From NCBI RefSeq assembly GCF_901000735.1, contig NC_081542.1:25745093-25809092 (forward strand): a stretch of DNA of 64,000 nt, in the 5' to 3' direction. A program made the translations under genes and the position numbers. The notes beneath the pieces were generated by a model, which was given only the letters and a program-made list of their open reading frames with translations, was not told where the DNA came from and searched no databases. Origin of the DNA: Corylus avellana (Eukaryota; Streptophyta; Magnoliopsida; Fagales; Betulaceae). Positions 11,301-22,809 of the stretch are shown here, in pieces; the stretch's first letter is position 1, and every line of letters begins with the position of its first letter.

Positions 11301-13550
11301 AATGTTTTCAGCTGAAAACATCTTACATCGAAATAAACGGGACTAAGAGAAAGATTTTCTACCAAGAAAATCTCTAGAACTTAAGGTTGTGTATGCCAAG
11401 TATTTTTTCTTTTTTTGTATTTTGAAAAGAGTTCAATGTAGGCTATATTGGTAATGCCTACACATATAAGTCTAACAAAAAGCACATCTTGCCAACCAAC
11501 AGAATACAAAAATCATTAAATAGAAAATATAAATCTGATATGTACTCCTTCCAAATCATCTACTGCTATCCTCTTAGCAAAAAGCCAACATTCTAATGTG
11601 ACCACAATTAATGGATTTATATTGACTCGTTAACTTCATGTTCAAACATGACACAACACTTAATTTCAACTCTGCAAGTGAGAATTAAGGGAAAGAGGAT
11701 GGAAAAAAGGATAATTTTTAGGGAATTAAGAGTGTTTTGCCCCACCATCCAAAGTGAAAACATATTTGGCATAGACAAAACCAGAAAGGATCGCATCTAT
11801 GAGATGGAGTGATAGTCAATTAGACCAATCCCAGAATCTCAGCACAGCTAAACTGCTCCCCCACTGTAAAATGAGCTATAAGAATAGAGAAGGAATCAGT
11901 CAGCAGTTAATTGCGTTGTCATACAGACCAATCCCGGAAGCTCGGCACAGCCAAAACTGGCTGCGCCAGGAAAACATCCAGGCAAGGCAACCTGTCAGAA
12001 GTACCTGCTTTACTCATCACCTTCATCTTCCCTATTCTTGTCTTTTTTGGTTGTGGGGGAAGGGGGAGGGGGGGTGTTGCTAGTAGTTACCTATGATTTC
12101 AATTACACTGTAAGACTTAAGCGCTTACAAACCTTATACAACCAATGAGCATGGGATAAATACCAAATACCTGTACCAATACAGGTAGGCTAAAAATTCA
12201 GCAGACTAAGGCTTTAAAAGTTTTTCATATTTTTTTTCTTCATGTTAAGCACCCATCTTGATTTTTTATCAATTGGATCTTTTAACGCATTGGCGAGGGA
12301 GTGTTATGTGTTAGAGGTGCAGAACATCAGAATCATCAATAGCACCATCAACCTAGAGCTAATGCTAGATTAAATCAAAGAACGAAATCTCAGGACTTAC
12401 CAAACCCTTCTTTGTTCTTCTTAATGAAGCTCAGCATATACTTGTCAGTTGGCAAATTTTCATCACTGAAATAATACTCAACCTACAAAACCATAAAAGG
12501 ATTCAAAGATACATGAGGACTAACATTAAACGTAAAATTTAAACAATAGAACCAGCAAATAAACTCATATTGTGTGGGGGTGCCATCTGGCCAGAAGGCC
12601 ATTGACTTAAAAAACAAAACATTATAAAATAAATTTTCAATAACTTTCCATCTAGCACTCCTATGTTCATGGTCTGAGGACCCTCTTCTGAGTAATAAAC
12701 ACATAAAATTGAATTCGTATACGTGATTAAGGTTTCAAATGTACTTTGGAGGTCTCAAAAAATCAATGTCTAGGAAATAAACTCTATTGTCTGAGAAATT
12801 GCACAAAAAATTAAATTTAAATTTAACTGCAAACAAGCAAAGTAAAGCGCATGTTCAAGGATTTCTACCTAGCAATGAACTGATAACAGCTTTAGAAGCC
12901 ATAAGTGAATTCATTCAACTCAATAAGATCTTCTAAGCAACTCCGAGTTCTCGAAAGTAGAATATTGTAGAAATAAAAACTCCATATTTCTTTTTTTTTC
13001 AGCATTTTCTAGGCAACCAAACAAGACAAAGATTCTACTGTTTAAAACATGCAAAAGGCATAAACTAAGTACAGAAAAAGATCTAATCCGCCCAAGAGAG
13101 TCAAGCCATGAATCCCTAAGTCAAGTCAAATCGAGCTAAGCGAAGAGGAAGTTCTTTCAAATTCTAAGGTCAAAAACATTACTCTTATTTCTCATTTTCC
13201 ACGCTTTCTCAGCAACCAAACAGAGCACAAAGCTTTCCTAGGGTTCAAAACTCAACAAGCTTATAATAAGAGAGCGTGGAGAGACAGGTCCTTGCCTGCT
13301 TAATAATCTTATTCTTTAGATCCTCGGTGAGAACGCCGGCCCCAGCCGACTGATCTAGACCGACGCCGTGCTCGTGATCTTCATGATCGTGTTCGTCATC
13401 GGACGGCACTGCGTGAATCTCGGGCAGGGCGTGGTCGTGGTCTGGGGATCCGACGGGTGTGGAGTCAGGACCAAGATCGTGCGGCGGAGACGGTGGGCTC
13501 GAGGGGGCGGGGGCAGTGATGGCGGAGGTGGGACCCTCTTGGTCTTCCAT
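4877..13550 (-). CDS. LARP6A: La-related protein 6A (LARP6A)
   Basis: RNA-binding protein of the La superfamily; plant LARP6 proteins bind mRNA in cytoplasm and nucleus. Eleven exons, 384 residues: 13296-13550, 12401-12482, 7764-7858, 7593-7664, 7417-7496, 7210-7294, 5737-5784, 5579-5644, 5372-5509, 5098-5191, 4877-5016. An acidic, His/Asp/Pro-rich N-terminus (1-75) precedes the La motif, which contains [17 protein letters not shown] (from residue 86). An RRM follows (about 169-260), then an RG/RS-rich segment and the C-terminal block [19 protein letters not shown] (355-371) typical of LARP6. I see no PAM2-like motif, which fits the A type. Intron 1 needs a GC donor (CAG|GCAAGG) to join KQ to VEYYF. 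Intron 2 is 4.5 kb and carries a captured RAB fragment with a LINE; another LINE sits in the 1.4-kb intron 6. Confidence 0.95.
6034..6716 (-). mobile_element. 5'-truncated LINE (L1-type) with zf-RVT domain in LARP6A intron 6
   Basis: A 683-bp insertion flanked by an exact 17-bp target-site duplication, TCTATATGCAATCAAGG, at 6017-6033 and 6717-6733. It begins with a T-rich stretch on the plus strand, i.e. an A-rich tail on the minus strand. The minus-strand reading frame (6123-6497) contains [13 protein letters not shown] and [16 protein letters not shown], the signature of the reverse-transcriptase zinc-binding domain at the C-terminus of plant LINE ORF2. The element is in the same sense as LARP6A. 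The residual ORF is not a host gene. Confidence 0.9.
8338..8366. repeat. G29 homopolymer with flanking G-runs
   Basis: Ten T are followed by 29 uninterrupted G, then TGGGTGGGGTGG. It lies in LARP6A intron 2; the pre-mRNA carries the C-rich strand. Homopolymers of this length are prone to length error, so the exact count is uncertain. Confidence 0.85.
8986..10140 (+). pseudogene. RAB5-type small GTPase (RABF2/ARA7-like) unprocessed pseudogene
   Basis: Fragments of a plant RAB5 GTPase lie in order with introns kept. Exon 1 is near 8986-9025 (ATTGNKNI, with the start ATG now GTG). Exon 2 is 9777-9851 and carries the P-loop region [10 protein letters not shown], then a TAG stop, then HFVKGE and FQ at a splice donor. 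Exon 3 starts at 9952 (ESTLGAAF) and continues through TLAVNDAT and the switch II segment [18 protein letters not shown] pyrimidine-rich leader (about 8700-8985) resembles the parent's 5' UTR. In-frame stops, several single-base frameshifts and loss of the C-terminal half (no NKxD, no CC prenylation end) show it is dead as a GTPase. Retained splice junctions indicate a DNA copy, not a retrocopy. It is antisense to LARP6A. Confidence 0.82.
10385..10897 (-). mobile_element. 5'-truncated LINE with zf-RVT domain, nested in LARP6A intron 2
   Basis: A 513-bp insertion flanked by an exact 16-bp target-site duplication, TATTTTGGCAAAACTT, at 10369-10384 and 10898-10913. The minus-strand tail is A-rich. 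The minus-strand frame (10466-10888) contains [13 protein letters not shown] and [19 protein letters not shown], the zinc-binding region of LINE reverse transcriptase. It is related to, but clearly diverged from, the copy at 6034-6716, so the two are separate insertions. It lies inside the RAB-carrying element. Confidence 0.9.
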
Positions 13551-13650
13551 TAGAGGAGGGAGGAGAGCGAAGGCGATCCAAGAGGAAAATAGAAAATCCT
13601 TTACCCCCGCATTTTCTTCTCCTGCCCACTCTCGTGAACTCTCTCGGGCC

Positions 13651-13658
13651 CTTTTATG
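13651..13658 (-). promoter_or_regulatory. Candidate TATA box of LARP6A
   Basis: The minus strand reads CATAAAAG about 100 bases upstream of the LARP6A start codon, followed by a pyrimidine/purine-rich leader. Position and sequence fit a weak TATA element; no transcript start is known. Confidence 0.4.
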
Positions 13659-13734
13659 CTGAGATGATGATGGAGCTTACAAAGACGAATTCGTCCTTTG
13701 GCTTTGTGAACAAAGTCCAAATCATGGGGTTTAA

Positions 13735-14123
13735 GAGCATTCACATCTTTCCCAGCAAATCTTTTGCTAAATTTTATTTAAAGAGCACATTTTTCTATTT
13801 TAACTAGTCATTTTTTAAAAGTACGTATACTCTCAGACTCATTATTTTAACTTTTTACTTTTACTATTTCATTTAAAATTTATTATTTTTATTATTTTTT
13901 ATTTTTTATGTAGTTTTACTAAAGAGGATAAATAAAGTTTTAATAATTTTAATTAAAGGAGAGATAATGAAATGTTTTTTTTATTAATAAAATTATAGAT
14001 TGTTGAGTTACAATGCTCAGCAAACTAACTTGCAAACTTTTGGTTAGTTTGTTGAGCCAGATGAAAAGTGATTTTAGCATTACAGCTCAACAAAATAGCC
14101 AAAAGAATCGGATATGAATGCTC
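13735..14123. mobile_element. Tourist/PIF-Harbinger-like MITE (termini GAGCATTC)
   Basis: 389 bp, ends GAGCATTCACATC and GAATGCTC, with TAA on both sides (13732-13734 and 14124-14126), matching the TWA target of PIF/Harbinger elements. The interior is AT-rich with no coding capacity. It lies just upstream of the LARP6A promoter. Confidence 0.6.
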
Positions 14124-14475
14124 TAAGGCAAACCTTTTTTTGGATTTGCAATTTTTTTTTTTTTTTTTAAAAAAATGATACGGTTTCTCTAGTGTTTTCT
14201 TAATGCTCACCTTATCTAAGTGTATATTGTTTTCTAAAAAAACTTACTCCTTTGGTCCCTCATATTTTTTTGAGGAATGCTACTATTTCTCCTGGTGTTG
14301 TCCTTAGGACCTTATCCTACATGGATATTGTTTTCTTAAAAAAAAAAAAAAAAAAAAATTGTGTTAACTTCATAAAGGCCCCCTCAACTTTCACTCGCTT
14401 TGAGAAGACTCCTCAATTAAAAACTCTCAATTCCAACCCTAAAACTTATAATTTAATACAATTTACCACATTCTG

Positions 14476-14940
14476 AATGGGTGAAAAGGCGGTTAGTAAA
14501 TTTTATTAACCGCCTCCGCTAACCACCCGGTTAGCAGTTAACTGCATCCAAATAATCGCTTTTTTATTAATCACTTTTTTTGGGCCTTTTATTGGGCTTT
14601 TTTTTTTTTGGCCAGTTTTGGGCTCACTTTAAACTTTTTTTTTTTTTTCATGGCCATTTAAGCATTAAAAATTGCTATATACCAAAATCTTTGTTGGTCA
14701 CCTTCTACGAATCTACACAACATATAATACAAATAAAATTACAACAATTCTTGTAAATCATCACTTCACTTGTAGTATTGTATACAACATATATATAATA
14801 ATAAAACTATATATATATTTAAAAAAAGTGGTTAGCGGTTAGCAATTTTCAAAAATCCAGTAATCACTAACCGCTAGACGGTTAACAGTTTTTAATAACC
14901 ACTTTCAAAAGCGGTTAGCGGTTCTAAATTTTTACCCTTA
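14476..14940. mobile_element. hAT-like non-autonomous element rich in GCGGTTAGCGGTT subrepeats
   Basis: Both ends carry copies of the motif GCGGTTAG in opposite orientation (about 14490-14530 and 14830-14925), with termini GGGTGAAAA and TTTTTACCC. Near-matching octamers ACATTCTG and ATATTCTG flank it and could be an 8-bp target duplication. No transposase. Boundaries are approximate. Confidence 0.45.
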
Positions 14941-15361
14941 ATATTCTGTTATGATTTAATGTGAAAAATATCAAATTACCCTTGACTTTTTATTTTTATT
15001 TTTATTTTTTAAATTTTTAATGTGAAATTAAGGATAAAAAGACAAAAATAACCCTAAAATTACAATTTAGCATTTTAAATTATAATTTTGTCTTAAAAAA
15101 TCATCTCTTACTTACCATTTGAAAACGCCTATTTTAAAATTCAAATGAATTCCCGTTCGATAATGGACCAAGTTGTAACCTTGTGAATTTGAAAATGATT
15201 TAAGATCTACTGGTGATACAATGTCTTTTTTTTTTTTTTTTTTATTTTTTATTAAATGTGTTTGAAGTAAAGAAGTTTCTCAATCTTTATGTCACAAGTC
15301 ATGATAAAAACCATATTCATATTGGGTTGATGCAATTTTTGGTAAGAAGTGTTTGACGAAT

Positions 15362-15533
15362 GAGTAATGTTATATATTACATTTTTATCCTACATTCAAC
15401 TACAGATGTAACTGTCTCAATTAGCATTTTTTTTCTTTTTTTAATTCTTTTATTTTTTATTTTTACCAAAGACTTGTCCAATGTTAAATTGTGTAATAGT
15501 TGTAAAACAAAAATATAATTTATAGCATTACTC
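15362..15533. mobile_element. GAGTAATG-type MITE, 172 bp, 9-bp target duplication
   Basis: It begins GAGTAATGTTATA and ends TATAGCATTACTC. Flanks are TTGACGAAT (15353-15361) and TTGATGAAT (15534-15542), eight of nine identical. Non-coding and AT-rich. A 9-bp duplication is typical of Mutator-type transposition. Confidence 0.7.
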
Positions 15534-16262
15534 TTGATGAATTAATGATTTTTTTTTTTTTTTTTTAAATCATTGTGAATGTCATGTTGAGTTTTCCAAC
15601 TTAGTGTAGGGTTGTCTTGGTGGCGTTTGGGTAAAAAATCCAGTCTACACATCCTAACCCAAGTTTATGCACAACAATAATTAATTGGACAATATTGGTT
15701 TGAAAAGCATGGGAGTTGGCCAACTCTATCCTATTATATTGAGCTCTAATTACAATTTGATTAATCATTTTAAAGTTATGGCTCATATATAACTACCATT
15801 TTCCTTCCACCACTACAAAAGATGTACATTTTTAAAAACATATGATCTTAAATTGTCAAATTTGCGATTAACCAAAAGCTTTGCTTAATTGCGTTTTTAA
15901 AAATTATGTTTTCAAATTGTATGTTTTGAAATCGCAAAACAAACCAACCCTTAATAAGACACTCATTTTGGATAAACAAAATTCTAAAGCAACACATAAT
16001 ACATAGAGACACGGGTATATGTTTTACCTATACTCCCTCCCATGCCATACCTACAAAACCATGGAATCGGATCCTCTCGAGTTCAACTGGAGAGTTATCA
16101 AATTAGTTATATTTAAAAAGTATTATTGTCCATTCACTTTTTGATATGACAAAAATACTCTTCAAATATAACTAACTAGATATTCTCGAGTTCATTTAAA
16201 CGGAAGTGATACTAATCCCAAAAGCATACACGTTAAGGTAACAAACAAGTTCCTTACAAACC

Positions 16263-19200
16263 CTAAACCACGGTGAAAACAAACAACAAAAACCCAAACC
16301 CGAGCCCCAACCTTAATCCGCCAAACCCGATTCTTTCCGACCCAGAAAACCACACCCGCACATCATCCACCACCGGCCCACAGAGCGAGCTCATGTCATC
16401 GCTTCTGGTGTTGTAGTACACGCTGTAGAACGCAATTCGGGTTCTCTCCGCCTTGGCCGTGAAGTTCAGATTGGCGCTCTGAAAGGTGGAGTTGGAATCC
16501 GGCGTGTAGTGAATGTTTTGCGCCTGGTCTCCGGCGAATGCCATGACGGCAAGCGGCTGCTTGCATTTGTCGCCGGCGTGGCCCAAGGAGAAGGTCAAGC
16601 GGTACTGTTTGTCTGGCGCCGTTTCGACCATTTGGGAAATTATGCCTTCCTTGCCGGAAAGCAATTCGACCGCCCGCTTGCCTCCCGGGACGGAGAAGTG
16701 GTCGGAGTCGATGTAGCGGATGGCCCTGTTGGATTCGACGTTCCAGCCCGGTAGTGAGGATATTTCTTCGTCGAGGTTGGTGGGAAGTAAGACGCCGAGT
16801 GAGGTGTTCCTGAACATCCATGGGCCTTCTTCAAAATCGCCATTGATGACTGCATTGTCTGCAAAGAGAACGGCAAATTAGGCAAACTTATCAGCAATTT
16901 AATATTTGCATTATGACGAAAAACAGGCATGGCATTCCGTAATTGTTGACTTTGACCCATTTACATTATTTTAGGATATCGGATTTATTTGTTCGAGAGA
17001 CAGGTAGTCCTGCAATTTCATTGCTTTTAACATATTTGCAACAGAAATTCAGGAAAAAAATTTAGAAATGTCTGAATATTGGGTATTAATGTCTTGAAGC
17101 CAGTTAGGTGTTCTAAGGATTTTTCTCAAAATCCTTTTTAAATGATGTGGTAAACACTACTTCTCCTCAAAATATTTTCAAAGGAGAGATAATGATATTT
17201 TTTTTTTAAAAAAAAAATGCTTAGCCACATAATTTAAAAAAACTTACTTACTATATTAACTACCTCATATTTACTAAACGTAATAATTGCTAAAATCTGT
17301 GTCCATTTATCACACCAGGGAGCCACCATGCCCTCTTACCCATAAATCAGGCCCCACATAATTGGATGCTACTCCATAATTAAGCTTTTTTTTTTTGGGT
17401 AAATTGCTTAATAATTAAAGCTAAAAAAAAAGCACCATGAGCATACGTGTACTTGGACCCAACAAGTAAAAAAAAAAAGTTGGTAAGAAAAAGGAAAAAG
17501 AGAGACAATGAGATGTGTACCTTTGGATCGATCGGGGGTGAAAAGTTTTTTTATTGCAATATCATCGATGATGGGCCCACACGTGGGGTCATCCTCCATG
17601 CCCGGGTTCCTAAAAGCCAAACGCACATCATCAACCTCCGCCTCGAAAGCCCACGCGTATGGGTCCCACCCCTGTACGTTGTACAGCGTCTGCAGGTCTA
17701 TCGTCTGCGATGCAGGCGCCACGGACACGTTCAGAGACTCCAGCTGGGCGCACGTGCGAGCCGCACTGAACGTGACCGAGTATGTAAACCCCTTCTCCAC
17801 CTTCAGATCCTGGCTGACCTCCGCGTCGTTGCCCAGCCTCACCGCGTGTCTACCCTGCGGTATGATGAGGATCATCCCACCCTGTTTTTGCCCCGCTTCC
17901 ACCAGCTCAACGGTCCCGTTTGATTTCCAGCTGGGGATTTCCTTGGTCCCGCCGCCCCCTACGGCTATGGCCTCGCTTGGGAACCCGTTCGATGGAGGCG
18001 TTTCGAAATCACCGTTTGCTACAAGGCCTGCAATATAGGATAATAAAAGAAATATTAATTTGGTATTTCTCATGAAAATATTTATTAAATAATTAAAAAT
18101 AAAAAATTTAAGATGATTTGAAATTCTAAATGTCACTAATGCTTTAAATCATATATACTTGAATAACGCTACATTTATTCTCAATCCTTTACACAATTTT
18201 TTACACATCTTTTAAAATCATTATTAAATATGAGATAAATCTTTATTAAATTTTGATTCAGTAATTTTAAGATTTACCATATGCAAGACAAACTCGTGTC
18301 ACCACGAGTTTAAACAATTTTTTGGGCATTTTCTACTTCAAAGGCAAAAACAAGCCCGATTTTCTTTTCAACTAAGATTTCGAGACCGAAATTTCTTGTA
18401 AAGGCCTTGTCAAACCCTTTTCTCAATATAGGGATTGGGTAGGATTGTCCGAATTACCACCAATCTTAATCCCGTACTTTGACTACGGATAATGCTAAAT
18501 GCTACACCCACATTTCATCTTCATTTCGATAAGCTACGTGCTAGGTACTCCTCTCGACCCTTAATTTTGTTTTTTCTTTTTTCAACAATGATTTATCCAA
18601 AAAGCGATAAACACAATCACATCAGACGGTAAAATAGAATAAGGTAAAAAAAGAAAAAGAAAATATGAGAGGGGCCTACAAAAGCTGAAAATTCTATTAG
18701 GAAACAGAAAATTGTAGGACAATTTTTTCAGAGGAGCGCACCGGCATGAATTATTACAATGCAATCACACCACGCAATCTAAATGATATGTATTGGTTGT
18801 GGACAAAAACCATGGGGCCTGAGGAGTTCGTATAGGTACAGCTGCAGATACACAGCATACATTTTTCTTTATCGAAGAGACAAGAACCTTGTCATCTATA
18901 TAATGTGTGGCACCTTGCAAAGCAAACAAACAACAAAGATTGCACTGAATTTATACATGTTAGGAATGTTTGACGTGAGCAGTCTCTTTCTTCAGCAGAT
19001 AAATATAAGTGCTAAATAAATTCATGCAAAATTCAGTCACACCCTTTAATTTTTACTAATTATGTTATACCCAATCTCTGTTCAGTCTTTTAATGCTATC
19101 ATCCATTTTCATATCCAATGCTCAAAAACTACTAAGAATAGATATTACGATTTCCGCTACATCGGCGTAGCTATATATTAAAAGAGTAATGGTATATACT

Positions 19201-22200
19201 ATATTCTAATATCATTGTACTAATATAACAAGATCTATCAACTCTTAATTTTCCTCAGCTAGTAAAATAAGGATAGAATAATAGTATATAACATTTCTCA
19301 TATTAAAAATTCAATTGAGTTTCTTACAAAATGACGCGACAATGTATGTGAAACTTAACACATCAAACTATGGTGGCAGTTCACATATGAGCTATTACCC
19401 TAAAAGGATTGTCAATTTCGAATTTTATTAAAATCACTTATAAAGTAAAGTTTTAAATAGCAAGTAATGCAGAACTTAACATTCATGAACGTCTTTCCTT
19501 TTTCTATAAACCACACACTATGTGGACAACTCTTCTTCCTAATATAGGACCGGGCGTTATGAACTCTTCCCTTAAACCCTTGACTTCCTCGTAAGGGTCA
19601 AGTCATGCCGTGCTAATAGCACCACATGACATTACGACTTGGTTCTTATATCATTTGTAACAATCTAAAAAAAAATGCATGCTACATATACGCTATCACT
19701 TCTGTATAATCATTTATAAAGCTCACTTTTACTTAGTAAGTAAATAATGTGAGACTTAACGCCCATTAATGTCTTTTTATAAACCATGGCTCTATATAAA
19801 CAGCTAATTGGAGTATTACCCATTCTGCATCCAACTCATATGGTCCCATGATAAAACAGTCTGAAGCTTCATCTGCAGCCACTAATATACATACATACAT
19901 ATATATATTTGGCATAATGAGCCGCAAAAGGTTCACGGGTACCAAAACTATTTAATACTTGATAGTTACTACTTCTACTTAGGGTTAGAGATGTGAACAT
20001 CAAGTGATCCTCTAGACATTTATAACACGATAAGATTCCACAACTCAAGGCTCTAAAACATTAGGAACTTTATCACATCTTCTTCATTGTTGTAGGGAAT
20101 TGTTTTTTTCTTTATATGGATGGATAACCTTATCTAACCGTAGTGTGAAAGTATATGCAACCAACCACAAAGAACTAATTAAAACGAAAAATACTAATAA
20201 TAATAATAATAAAGACAAATTAGAAAGAAGCTCATGATAAGAATATGAGGACGCCCACTTGCTAGTATTTCTCATTATTATAACGACAAAAAATGATGTG
20301 ATAGGAAAACGAATATAGGATTCGTCCCATCGAACTTGATCTTCAGACACGGGCCCCACCCCACCGTCTGAAGGCCCATCTTTTTCAACGCGGGGTCTTC
20401 TCAACTTTGACCGAGCAAACAAGCCGTGTTTTTTTCACCATCACTGTTTTAAGCTGGAAATCGGGATGGCTGGGGTAACCCCAAAAAAATAATGAAAAAC
20501 AAAAAGTTCTGTTCCGGTCTCCTTTACGGAAAGGCCCTTGTCCTTTTGCGGTATTGGAAGAGAAAAGGACCCTGATATTTGGCGGGAACGTGGTCCACTA
20601 GGGTCATTTTACCACTCCTAGAAAGGAAAAGAAGAAAGTAAAATATAGATAGGGCAGGGGCCCCGGCCGGCCGGCCCTTGCACCCAAATTCATTTTCTAA
20701 TTTTCTCGATTCTCGCATCAGAGGAAAATATTTCAAAGCCTCAAGCCCTAAAGTTTGACAAATTGTGTTTTTTTCCTTTTCTTTTTTATTTTTTGGATTA
20801 AGACATGAACATATAGTAGATTACAGCAAGTCTATGTGAAAGAGGTTCCTACTCCTAGCATCTTTATGATGTTCATGGTGGGGTTGAGCAAAGATCAAGA
20901 TTTATCTCCAACATTTTTTCTTTTCAAATTACCAATAATTTCAGTAGCATACTGTAAGAAAGTTTATATACAACTCATTTATTCAAATAAATTTGAATTG
21001 ACCCACCACTTACTAAGACAAGTGGATTCCAAGCAAATTATTAAGAGAATTCACTTGGGATATTTAACTAAAATTTAACTCAAACATATATTTTCTCTAC
21101 TTTAAATACACATTTTATTAAAATACCTATATTGACTAAGCATTTTAGTTATTTACAATAATTAAAATATTTTTGTCACTATTTCCATAGAGGAAAAAGA
21201 ACCAAATTGCTTCTTTTATTTGAGCTCCGTACTCTATGCAAATTTATAACATTTAGTCATTTTCTTATAGTTTGTTTGGGATTGTGTTTGAAAAATATAA
21301 CTTTTAAGTCAAAAAGAATTTTTGGACAAAAGCTTCATTTTTAAACTTTTGTCAAAATGCATTTTGACCATTTATAAGCTTTTTAAACCCTTAAAAATAC
21401 TTCTAATTTTTTAACCAAATGAGTATTTTTTTTTACAAACGAATTTTTTAAGTATTAAAAACACTTTTAATCACCTCTAACACAATTCTTACCCCTTAGC
21501 CAAATTGGCTAATCGGATATATATATATATATATTTGACTATTTTGACTGGCTAATGTGAAGCAAAAATCACTAGTGTTCTCTACACATCTTGAACATAA
21601 CTTGGAGGATGTGATTCTGACATCGACTTCTAAAGATTTATGAAAGGCTTGGAATTTATTCACTAATCCTACAATTTGGTTTGTGGGTCGCAAAGCTTCA
21701 AGTTGCATCTTTATCCTCATCAGCCAAAAAATGTACAAGACAAAGGTGGGGGCATAGCAAAAGAAGAGCAAGCTTCAACAACCAAGGAAAATCTTGATTG
21801 AGCCCTGAGACTCAGGCAAAGCAGGAACTACAGAGACTGGTCAAAAAATCAGGTGGGCCTCTGAGTCCTCTTGGTTTGAAGACCATAATCATCTCATTCA
21901 CTAGGCGAAAGCTTAGTATACTATCATCTGGGTTCGTTGGATTTCACAAAAATACACTTGCTCCAGCAGCATGGAGCCATTGGAGAAGAAGAGGGGAACT
22001 AATATAACCAAAAATGTAAAGTGCATTTATCTATAAGACTATATAACATACCCAAAATTATCAGATCTCAGAAATAACAAAAGAGCCACCCACAAAAATC
22101 TAACCACAGATGAGAGGCGAAAAGCAATAGCAGATGTAATCTCAACTTTGAGAGAGAAAATGGGGACCAAGAATCAACAAAATAGGTGGGTATATGAGAA

Positions 22201-22300
22201 GGGAAAACATACCATCTTCTGCTGTGGTTGTGGTAAACAAATGAGCAAAGAAAAGCATCAACAGTGATACCCATTTGCTTCTTATCGAGCTCTGACCCAT
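16263..22300 (-). CDS. DUF642 cell-wall protein with signal peptide and GPI-type C-terminus (At1g29980-like)
   Basis: Three exons, 396 residues: 22213-22300, 17521-18027, 16263-16858. Exon 1 encodes a signal peptide with a hydrophobic core (WVSLLMLFFAHLF) ending at TTTTAED. Two tandem DUF642 (galactose-binding-like) domains follow. The first starts LVANGDFETP (residue 31) and has Cys in ARTCAQLE and DPTCGPIIDD; the second starts DNAVINGDFE (199) with GDKCKQP and SSLCGPVVDD. DUF642 proteins are plant-specific, apoplastic, and linked to pectin modification in other species. After the second domain comes a Gly-rich linker and a hydrophobic tail (about 375-396) with no charged end, as in GPI-anchored members. 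Intron 1 is 4.2 kb. The gene is divergent from PFD6. GPI anchoring is a prediction from composition. Confidence 0.94.
18028..22212 (-). other. Intron 1 of the DUF642 gene
   Basis: 4,185 bp between donor GATG|GTATGT and acceptor TTGCAG|GCC. It holds a 106-bp MITE at 19194-19299, AT-rich filler and a TA repeat (about 21520). A GC-richer island lies near 20330-20740 with TTTGGCGGGAA at 20578-20588. No other coding sequence is supported. Confidence 0.7.
19194..19299. mobile_element. GAGTAATG-type MITE, 106 bp, perfect 9-bp target duplication
   Basis: It starts GAGTAATGGTATATAC and ends GTATATAACATTTCTC. ATATTAAAA is duplicated exactly at 19185-19193 and 19300-19308. It sits in DUF642 intron 1 and has no coding capacity. 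Confidence 0.78.
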
Positions 22301-22318
22301 TTTCCGGCCAAATCTCCC

Positions 22319-22344
22319 TCCCTCTCTCTCTCTCTCTCTCTCTC
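22319..22344. repeat. CT/GA microsatellite in DUF642 5' leader
   Basis: (CT)n on the plus strand, about 20 bases upstream of the ATG at 22300, so the DUF642 mRNA leader would carry a GA repeat. Such purine tracts are common in plant 5' UTRs. Confidence 0.85.
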
Positions 22345-22407
22345 GCTGGCTGGCTCAGTTGTTCTGCTCAACTGCGACAGGGGAAAGAGGCAGTGAGAGT
22401 GTATGTC

Positions 22408-22415
22408 CTTTTATA
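22408..22415 (-). promoter_or_regulatory. TATA box of the DUF642 gene
   Basis: The minus strand reads TATAAAAG, a strong consensus, 108 bases upstream of the start codon, with the GA-rich leader between. This is the best TATA candidate in the window. Confidence 0.65.
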
Positions 22416-22809
22416 CAAGATTCCGGCTCTATGGCCTTTACTGTTTAAACTTAAGTTGCTCTTACTTTATTTAATTAAAGTTACTTTAATATGATTTATT
22501 TGACAATAAAAAAAAAAGGGATTCTTTAATTTTTTTCAACTAAAAAGAATAATAAAAGTAAAAGTTCTTCTTATTGTTCCCACTTAAACCATTCAATTTT
22601 ATAATTTATTTTTTTCTATTTTCCATTTTTTTTTTATAATTTCGTCTGCGCGTTTTGATGACCGTGGTCTAGTAGTGGGCCCGGCCACCCGCCGTATTAC
22701 GGAGCCAGACACTGCTCAGAGCACTCGTGAGTTTTTGGTCTACTTCTTTATCAAGACGACCCATTTTGGAGGGATTAAGATCCGGTGGAATAAGTAAGAA
22801 ATATATATA

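Larger units (their letters stand above)
8550..11338. mobile_element. Putative Mutator-type element with captured RAB gene (Pack-MULE-like), in LARP6A intron 2
   Basis: The left end (8550-8652) and the reverse complement of the right end (11221-11338) share blocks in the same order: TTATTTC then GTAA, a GAAAA/TGTTTTC-rich section, GAAAATC/GAAAATGGTC and GAAAAACATTTT/GAAAACATTTTCC. These look like diverged terminal inverted repeats of roughly 100 bp. Between them lies an intron-bearing RAB5-type gene copy, and a younger LINE is nested in the right part. Capture of a genomic gene piece between TIRs is the Pack-MULE pattern. I found no transposase and no clear 9-bp target duplication, so the class is inferred. 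Confidence 0.5.

Noticed and set aside
8550..11338. 9-bp target duplication for the RAB-carrying element
   Set aside because: No matching nonamer beside either inverted repeat; left unclaimed.
16396..16821. A 141-codon minus-strand ORF overlapping DUF642 exon 3
   Set aside because: Out-of-frame reading of the same exon; the DUF642 frame carries the conserved NGDFE and CGPVVDD motifs.
17447..18038. Two long plus-strand ORFs (158 and 176 codons) opposite DUF642 exon 2
   Set aside because: They are antisense shadows of a GC-rich coding exon and show no domain.
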